Shown here: positions 58,627 to 64,000 of the stretch, piece by piece
Numbering within the stretch: the stretch's first letter is position 1
Layout of the letters: each line of letters starts with the position of its first letter
NCBI GenBank assembly: GCA_024399965.1
Contig: JAKSNJ010000006.1
Location: 1 to 64,000, forward strand
Source of the DNA: Paludibacteraceae bacterium
GTDB taxonomy: Bacteria; Bacteroidota; Bacteroidia; Bacteroidales; Paludibacteraceae
Length of the DNA: 64,000 bases
Reading direction: 5' to 3'
Notes under the pieces: generated by a model
What the model saw: only the letters and a program-made list of their open reading frames with translations
Told to the model about the DNA's origin: nothing
Databases searched by the model: none
Position numbers and translations under genes: made by a program

Positions 58627-61600
58627 ATGAGTTTTATTAGTATTATCAGTTCATTGTTTGGCAATAAAGCCGAACGAGACATGAAAGAAATCCAACCGTA
58701 CGTGGACCAAATCAAAGCCATCTACCCCAAAGTAGATGCGCTCAGTAACGACGATTTACGTGCCCGCAGTCAGGCGTTGATGGACCAAATCCAAGAGCGC
58801 GTCAAGGACAAAAAAGCACGTATCGCCGAACTGAAAGCCGGCATCGAAGACCTCGAAATTGACAAGCGCGAGAAAGTGTATGACGAGGTAGATAAGTTGG
58901 AAAAAGAAATCAAGGAAACATACAAAGCCGTCTTGGACGAAATACTGCCCGAAGTGTTTGCTATCGTCAAATCTACTGCCCGCCGTTTCGCCGAAAACGA
59001 ACAAGTGGTGGTGACAGCCAACGAGATGGATAAAAACCTTGCTGCCGACGAGCGTTTCGACTTTGTGGAGATAGACGGCGACAAAGCCATTTACCACAAC
59101 CACTGGACTGCCGGCGGTAACGAGATAACGTGGGACATGGTACACTACGATGTCCAACTAATCGGTGGTGTTGTACTGCACCAAGGTAAGATAGCCGAGA
59201 TGGCAACCGGTGAAGGTAAGACCCTTGTGGCTACCTTGCCCGTCTTCCTGAATGCCATGACTCACGAAGGCGTGCATGTCGTTACTGTGAACGACTACCT
59301 CGCCAAACGTGACTCCGAGTGGAACGGACCTATCTATATGTTCCATGGCCTGACAGTGGATTGTATCGACAAGCACCAGCCCAACTCAGATGCTCGTCGT
59401 CGCGCCTATAACTGCGATATCACCTTTGGTACGAACAACGAGTTCGGTTTTGACTACCTGCGTGACAACATGGCAACATCGCCTATGGACCTTGTGCAAC
59501 GCGGACATAACTACGCCATCGTCGATGAGGTCGATTCCGTGCTGATTGACGACGCCCGTACACCACTTATCATCAGTGGTCCTATTCCCAAAGGCGAGGA
59601 CCAGATGTTTGACGAATACAAGCACCGTGTCGAGTTGCTTGTTCGCACCCAACAAACCCTTACTACCAAACTGCTCACCGAAGCCAAAGCCAAGATGGGT
59701 AGTGCCGACGAGAAAGAGCGTGAGGCAGGTGAGTTAGCCCTCTTCCGCAGTTTCAAGGGTATGCCTAAGAACAAAGCCCTGATTAAATACCTGAGTGAAC
59801 AGGGTGTCAAAGTGCGCTTGCAGAAGACAGAGGAGTTCTACTTGCAGGAGAACGAGAAGAACATGCACATCGCCACCGACGAGTTGTATTTCGTTATCGA
59901 CGAGAAAAATAAGTCTATCGAACTGACCGACAAAGGTATCGATACCCTGACCGGCAACACCGACGACCCCAATTTCTTCGTCTTGCCCGATGTGGGTAGC
60001 GAAATGGCTGAGGTAGAGAATATGGCTCTTTCTGCCGAAGAGAAACAGCAGAAAAAGGACGAAATAATGGCCAATTACGCTATCAAGTCCGAGCGTGTAC
60101 ACACCGTTCACCAACTGCTGAAGGCCTACACCCTGTTCGAGAAAGATGTAGATTACATCATCGATAACAACGAGGTTAAGATTGTGGACGAGCAGACAGG
60201 CCGTATCATGGAGGGTCGTCGCTGGTCCGACGGTCTGCACCAAGCCGTGGAAGCCAAAGAGAATGTGAAAGTAGAGGGTGCCACGCAGACCTTTGCCACC
60301 ATTACCCTGCAGAACTACTTCCGTATGTACAATAAACTCGCCGGTATGACCGGTACGGCAGAAACGGAGGCAGGGGAGTTCTGGAATATCTACAAACTCG
60401 ATGTTGTCGTTATTCCGACCAACCGCCCCATCGCCCGTATAGATATGAACGACCGTATTTACCGCACCAAGCGCGAGAAATACAATGCCGTCATAGACGA
60501 GATACAGAAACTCGTGGAGGCAGGTCGTCCCGTCTTGGTGGGTACCACCAGTGTGGAAATATCTGAACTATTGAGTAAGATGCTCAACTTGCGTCACATC
60601 AAGCACAATGTCCTCAATGCCAAACTCCACCAACAGGAGGCATTGGTCGTAGCCGAGGCAGGTCAGAAGGGACAGGTAACCATCGCCACCAATATGGCAG
60701 GTCGTGGTACCGATATCAAACTCTCTGACGAAGTCAAAGCAGCCGGCGGTCTGGCTATTCTTGGTACGGAGCGCCACGAGAGCCGCCGTGTAGATAGACA
60801 GTTACGCGGACGTTCCGGCCGTCAGGGTGACCCGGGTTCGTCTGTCTTCTTCATCTCCCTCGAAGATGACCTGATGCGTATGTTCGGTAGTGAGCGTATC
60901 GCTGCTGTCATGGACCGAATGGGTTGGGAAGAAGGTGAGGCCATTGAGCACAACATGATTTCCAACAACGTGGAGAAAGCCCAAAAGAAAGTGGAGGAAA
61001 ACAACTTCGGTATCCGTAAGCGCCTGATTGAGTACGATGACGTGATGAACCAGCAGCGTAATGTCATTTATGCCAAGCGTCACCACGCGCTGATGGGTGA
61101 GCGTATCGGCGTTGATATTACCAACATGATTTACGACACCGCCGAGTCTATTCTCGCTGATGCACGCGACGCCATGGATTACGACAGTTTGCAATACAAC
61201 GTGATGCAAACCTTCGCTATGGAGGTGCCTTTCGACGAAGAAACCTTCCGCGCCGGCAAGGAGCAAGCCCTCAGCAACCAACTCGCCGAGGCAGCCATTG
61301 AGAGCTTCAAACGCCGTATGGATAAACTGATGCAGGTAGCTAATCCTGTTATCCAACAGGTATATAAAGACAAAGGCGCTATGTACGAGAATATCCTCGT
61401 GCCCATTACTGACGGCAAGAAAGTGTATAACGTGGCCGTTAACCTCAAACGTGCTTCCGAGACGGATTGCAAAGAGGTGGTTAAGGAGTTTGAGAAACGT
61501 ACCGTACTCTATGTGATTGATGACGAGTGGAAGGAGCATTTGCGTCAGTTGGACGACCTCAAACAGAGCGTACAAAACGCCAGTTATGAGCAGAAAGACC

Positions 61601-61947
61601 CGCTCTTGATTTATAAATTGGAGTCCTTTGGTATTTTCCGTCAGATGTTGGATAGTTTCAACCGTCGTGCTATCGCTATTCTGCTTCGTGGACAGATTCA
61701 CCAGCAGCAGCCCGATGCCGTGCAGCGTGCTCAAGCGCAACAGCGTATGGACCTGAGCAAGTACCGCACCCAGAAAGATGCTGTGCAACAGGCAGCACAA
61801 GCCAGCGGACAAGCAGCTGCAGCCGGACGTGATACCCGTGAACAGCAGAAACCGATGCCAATAATTGCAGACAAAAAACCGCGTCCGAACGACCCCTGCC
61901 CTTGCGGTAGCGGTAAGAAATACAAGCAGTGTCATGGCGCCATGTAG
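58627..61947 (+). CDS. secA: preprotein translocase ATPase SecA
   Basis: An 1106-residue protein: [20 protein letters not shown] (Walker A region), [41 protein letters not shown] (DEAD-type), and the helicase C-terminal [14 protein letters not shown] and [20 protein letters not shown] (in parts). The C-terminal zinc motif [14 protein letters not shown] is present. It is longer than E. coli SecA because of insertions typical of Bacteroidota. It powers Sec export of unfolded proteins. Confidence 0.97.
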   Translation: MSFISIISSLFGNKAERDMKEIQPYVDQIKAIYPKVDALSNDDLRARSQALMDQIQERVKDKKARIAELKAGIEDLEIDKREKVYDEVDKLEKEIKETYKAVLDEILPEVFAIVKSTARRFAENEQVVVTANEMDKNLAADERFDFVEIDGDKAIYHNHWTAGGNEITWDMVHYDVQLIGGVVLHQGKIAEMATGEGKTLVATLPVFLNAMTHEGVHVVTVNDYLAKRDSEWNGPIYMFHGLTVDCIDKHQPNSDARRRAYNCDITFGTNNEFGFDYLRDNMATSPMDLVQRGHNYAIVDEVDSVLIDDARTPLIISGPIPKGEDQMFDEYKHRVELLVRTQQTLTTKLLTEAKAKMGSADEKEREAGELALFRSFKGMPKNKALIKYLSEQGVKVRLQKTEEFYLQENEKNMHIATDELYFVIDEKNKSIELTDKGIDTLTGNTDDPNFFVLPDVGSEMAEVENMALSAEEKQQKKDEIMANYAIKSERVHTVHQLLKAYTLFEKDVDYIIDNNEVKIVDEQTGRIMEGRRWSDGLHQAVEAKENVKVEGATQTFATITLQNYFRMYNKLAGMTGTAETEAGEFWNIYKLDVVVIPTNRPIARIDMNDRIYRTKREKYNAVIDEIQKLVEAGRPVLVGTTSVEISELLSKMLNLRHIKHNVLNAKLHQQEALVVAEAGQKGQVTIATNMAGRGTDIKLSDEVKAAGGLAILGTERHESRRVDRQLRGRSGRQGDPGSSVFFISLEDDLMRMFGSERIAAVMDRMGWEEGEAIEHNMISNNVEKAQKKVEENNFGIRKRLIEYDDVMNQQRNVIYAKRHHALMGERIGVDITNMIYDTAESILADARDAMDYDSLQYNVMQTFAMEVPFDEETFRAGKEQALSNQLAEAAIESFKRRMDKLMQVANPVIQQVYKDKGAMYENILVPITDGKKVYNVAVNLKRASETDCKEVVKEFEKRTVLYVIDDEWKEHLRQLDDLKQSVQNASYEQKDPLLIYKLESFGIFRQMLDSFNRRAIAILLRGQIHQQQPDAVQRAQAQQRMDLSKYRTQKDAVQQAAQASGQAAAAGRDTREQQKPMPIIADKKPRPNDPCPCGSGKKYKQCHGAM

Positions 61948-62833
61948 GATTATTTATTTGGGAACACCCGAGTTTGCGGTGGCAGGGCTAAAAGCCCTTG
62001 TAGAAGGTGGCTACAACGTGGTGGCGGTGGTTACTATGCCCGATAAGCCGGCAGGGCGCGGACATCAAGTGCAGTTCTCCGCCGTCAAACAGTATGCCTT
62101 GTCTGTGGGACTACCCGTGCTGCAACCCGAGAAACTCAAGGACGAAGCGTTTATAGAACAGTTGCGGAGTTATCACGCTGACTTGCAGGTTGTTACTGCC
62201 TTCCGTATGCTGCCCGAAGTGGTGTGGGCAATGCCCCGTTTGGGCACGTTCAACGTACATGCCGCTTTGCTGCCACAATACCGTGGCGCTGCTCCCATCA
62301 ACTGGGCCGTCATGAACGGCGACACCGAGACCGGACTGACCACGTTCATGCTCAAGCAGGAAATCGACACAGGCAATATGATTTTGCAGGAGCGCCTGAC
62401 TATAGGCGAAGATGAGAACGTGGGCAGTGTGCATGACCGACTGATGGAAATGAGTGTGGGCATCACCTTACGCACGGTGGACCTGATTATCGACTGCGAC
62501 CAAAAAGGCATACCCCTGCCCGTTACCCCTCAGCCCGAATTACCCGATTTGCGTCCAGCCCCTAAGATTTTCAAGGAAGATTGCCAAATCGACTTTGCCA
62601 AGACGGCACGTGAGATTAAGAATTTCGTTCGCGGTCTCAGTCCGTATCCTGCTGCGTGGTGCAACCTCGACATACGGGGGCAGCATTACGAGAACGTCAA
62701 GGTGTATAAAGTGGAGATAGGGGATGGACCGATAGCCGTACCTTGTGCCGACGGCAAGGTGAGCATTGCTGAGTTGCAACTGCCCGGTAAGAAACGCATG
62801 GAAGCCAAAGCCCTACTCAATGGACTGCATTAG
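61934..62833 (+). CDS. fmt: methionyl-tRNA formyltransferase
   Basis: From ATG 61934 the product is 299 residues: [59 protein letters not shown] and [21 protein letters not shown] (as the SLLPxxRGAAPI-type motif). It formylates initiator Met-tRNA. It starts inside the secA 3' end (14-bp overlap). The C-terminal OB domain is short but ends [13 protein letters not shown] as expected. Confidence 0.95.
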   Translation: MAPCRIIYLGTPEFAVAGLKALVEGGYNVVAVVTMPDKPAGRGHQVQFSAVKQYALSVGLPVLQPEKLKDEAFIEQLRSYHADLQVVTAFRMLPEVVWAMPRLGTFNVHAALLPQYRGAAPINWAVMNGDTETGLTTFMLKQEIDTGNMILQERLTIGEDENVGSVHDRLMEMSVGITLRTVDLIIDCDQKGIPLPVTPQPELPDLRPAPKIFKEDCQIDFAKTAREIKNFVRGLSPYPAAWCNLDIRGQHYENVKVYKVEIGDGPIAVPCADGKVSIAELQLPGKKRMEAKALLNGLH

Positions 62834-63377
62834 ACTCATAGACAAATATTACCACGACAGTCCCGAACTGCGTCACATCCTTCTCACGCATTCCGAGCAG
62901 GTTTGCCGTCGTGCCTTGGAGATAGGGCAACAGTTGGTGGCGCAGGGGCAAACGGTGGACTTACCCTTTATTGAGGAAGCGGCTATGCTGCACGATATAG
63001 GGATTATTTTTTGCAATGCACCGCGTATTTACTGTGTGGGCACGCACAAGTACATCGAGCATGGTTTTTTAGGGGCTGAACTGTTACGCAAGGAGGGCTT
63101 GCCCCGTCATGCACGCGTGGCGGAACGGCACACCGGTAGCGGTATTACCATTGACCAAGTTATACGTGAGGAATTGCCTATTCCGGTACAAGACTATTGC
63201 CCCGAGACAATCGAGGAAAAAATAGTCTGCTATGCGGATAAGTTCTTCAGCAAAAGCCATTTAGGCGAAGAAACAGCACCTCAAAAAGTGCGGGAAACGA
63301 TATGGCGTTATGGCCATGACGCCGTGCTACGTTGGGACGCTATGGAAGAGATGTTTGCTGCCGGCAAGCGCGTATAA
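62820..63377 (+). CDS. HD-domain phosphohydrolase
   Basis: From ATG 62820 the product is 185 residues. It has HILLTHSEQVCRRALEIGQ, EEAAMLHDIGIIF (HD pair), HKYIEHGFLGAELLRKEG and ARVAERHTGSGI, the four metal-binding positions of the HD superfamily, then CYADKFFSKSH. It may hydrolyse nucleotides or phosphate esters; the substrate is unknown. It overlaps the fmt end by 14 bp and meets lgt convergently with a 38-bp overlap. Confidence 0.85.
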   Translation: MDCIRLIDKYYHDSPELRHILLTHSEQVCRRALEIGQQLVAQGQTVDLPFIEEAAMLHDIGIIFCNAPRIYCVGTHKYIEHGFLGAELLRKEGLPRHARVAERHTGSGITIDQVIREELPIPVQDYCPETIEEKIVCYADKFFSKSHLGEETAPQKVRETIWRYGHDAVLRWDAMEEMFAAGKRV

Positions 63378-64000
63378 TCAGCCACACTCCCCACACGATA
63401 AACGGAATACTCAGCCACTGTCCCATATTGAGCAGCATATTGGCTTCAAATTGCTCTTGGTCGTTTTTGATAAACTCCAGCAAAAACCGCGTTACGAACA
63501 CGATGAGCAGGAACGTACCGAAGATAAGTCCCTGCTTGCGGTAGGCCTTGAATTTCCAGTACATAATCCACGTTACCACAAATGCCACCATGCAGTATAG
63601 CATTTCGTATATCTGCGTCGGGTGGCAGGGTACGGTTTGTCCGTCGCGCACGAAGATAAAGCCCCACGGAAGGTCTGTCGGACCGCCATAGATCTCTGAG
63701 TTCATCAAGTTGCCCAAGCGAATAAGTGTTGCAGTAATGCACACGCCTATCACCAACCGGTCAAATATCCAAACAAAGGAAGTGTGGTATTGGGGTTCTT
63801 TGCTGAAGTGCTTTTTATTGAGCAGCCATGCTGCGAACATCAGGCCGAAAGCCCCACCGTGGCTGCTGAGTCCGCCCTCCCAAATCTTCAGCATAGCAAA
63901 GGGATTTTCTATATACGGGTTGCGGTACTGAATGGTCCATGCGAATATCTGTATAGGGTCGTCCGTCAGATGCCACTCGTAGAAGAGGCAATGCCCCACA
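63340..64000 (-). CDS. lgt: prolipoprotein diacylglyceryl transferase, 5' end cut by the window
   Basis: The visible 219 residues have no stop and continue past the window edge at the N-terminal side, so the true start is missing. Seen: YIENPFAMLKIWEGGLSSHG, AFGLMFAAWLLNK, ITATLIRLGNLMNSEIYGGP (catalytic-site Arg/Asn) and VPCHPTQIYEMLYCM, the Lgt signature. It adds diacylglycerol to the lipobox cysteine of prelipoproteins such as the DUF4837 and DUF4861 proteins here. Confidence 0.93.
   Translation of the reverse strand, partial: VGHCLFYEWHLTDDPIQIFAWTIQYRNPYIENPFAMLKIWEGGLSSHGGAFGLMFAAWLLNKKHFSKEPQYHTSFVWIFDRLVIGVCITATLIRLGNLMNSEIYGGPTDLPWGFIFVRDGQTVPCHPTQIYEMLYCMVAFVVTWIMYWKFKAYRKQGLIFGTFLLIVFVTRFLLEFIKNDQEQFEANMLLNMGQWLSIPFIVWGVWLIIRACRQQTSLP

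Overview
The window is a stretch of chromosome from a member of the Bacteroidales. The evidence is family content known mainly from Bacteroidota (DUF4271, DUF4837, DUF4861, DUF5683, GldG, a PorT-like barrel, CXXX-repeat peptide maturases) and a Bacteroidota-type promoter (TTTG, about 20 bp, TAnnTTTG) seen upstream of many genes. Rank below order cannot be fixed from this sequence. Housekeeping genes have moderate GC; the block at about 4.8-14 kb is clearly richer in AT.

Layout. 1-4.3 kb: minus-strand trmD, yidD, rnpA, hemD, DUF4271 and a LOG-family gene, then a divergent Fur-family regulator and a YugP-type metalloprotease. 4.26-4.81 kb: tRNA-Arg(CCG) and tRNA-Ser(TGA), each preceded by the same 33-bp sequence and followed by a copy of its own 3' end. 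4.8-16.9 kb: an accessory island with a DUF4062/ATPase cassette between 89-bp direct repeats, a HsdS remnant, an interrupted tRNA-like sequence, an HNH gene beside a methyltransferase-HIT fusion, a TIR protein, an AAA/DUF4143 ATPase with two companions, a small sigma-70 factor and three paralogous small proteins separated by hairpin repeats. 17-31.9 kb: PpiC foldase, GldG, a periplasmic-binding-fold protein, a PorT-like barrel, KduI-KduD-DUF4861 (uronate catabolism), ParA-ParB-DUF5683-MltD-MerR, a methyltransferase and a YfhO membrane protein. 31.8-40.1 kb: a minus-strand surface-glycan cluster (two GT4 enzymes, LicD, octopine/nopaline dehydrogenase-like, nucleotidyltransferase-aminotransferase fusion, KdsC-like phosphatase), then thiL and DUF4837. 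40.2-52 kb: ubiE, a nitroreductase, pdxA, alaS, gtrA, guaD, lplA, metK, a secreted nuclease-like protein, and minus-strand panB and a HAD gene.

The most interesting locus is 53.0-57.3 kb. It encodes a 247-residue precursor whose C-terminal part holds 26 cysteines, mostly every fourth residue. It is followed without gaps by a radical SAM/SPASM maturase, a second CXXX maturase, a 96-residue modification protein, TatA and TatC. The precursor carries an SRREFF twin-arginine motif and a hydrophobic stretch just before the Cys-rich core. This suggests that the peptide is modified in the cytoplasm and then exported folded through the linked Tat translocase. A strong promoter and a probable structured RNA of about 390 nt lie just upstream.

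The window closes with a FecCD permease, secA, fmt, an HD-domain gene and a partial lgt. The region is unusually rich in short repeats. Tandem arrays of 7-bp units occur at ten or more places with different unit sequences, several inside or at the ends of genes, including one within a glycosyltransferase. There are also 11-bp arrays, hairpin repeats with conserved outer arms, and near-identical promoter segments.
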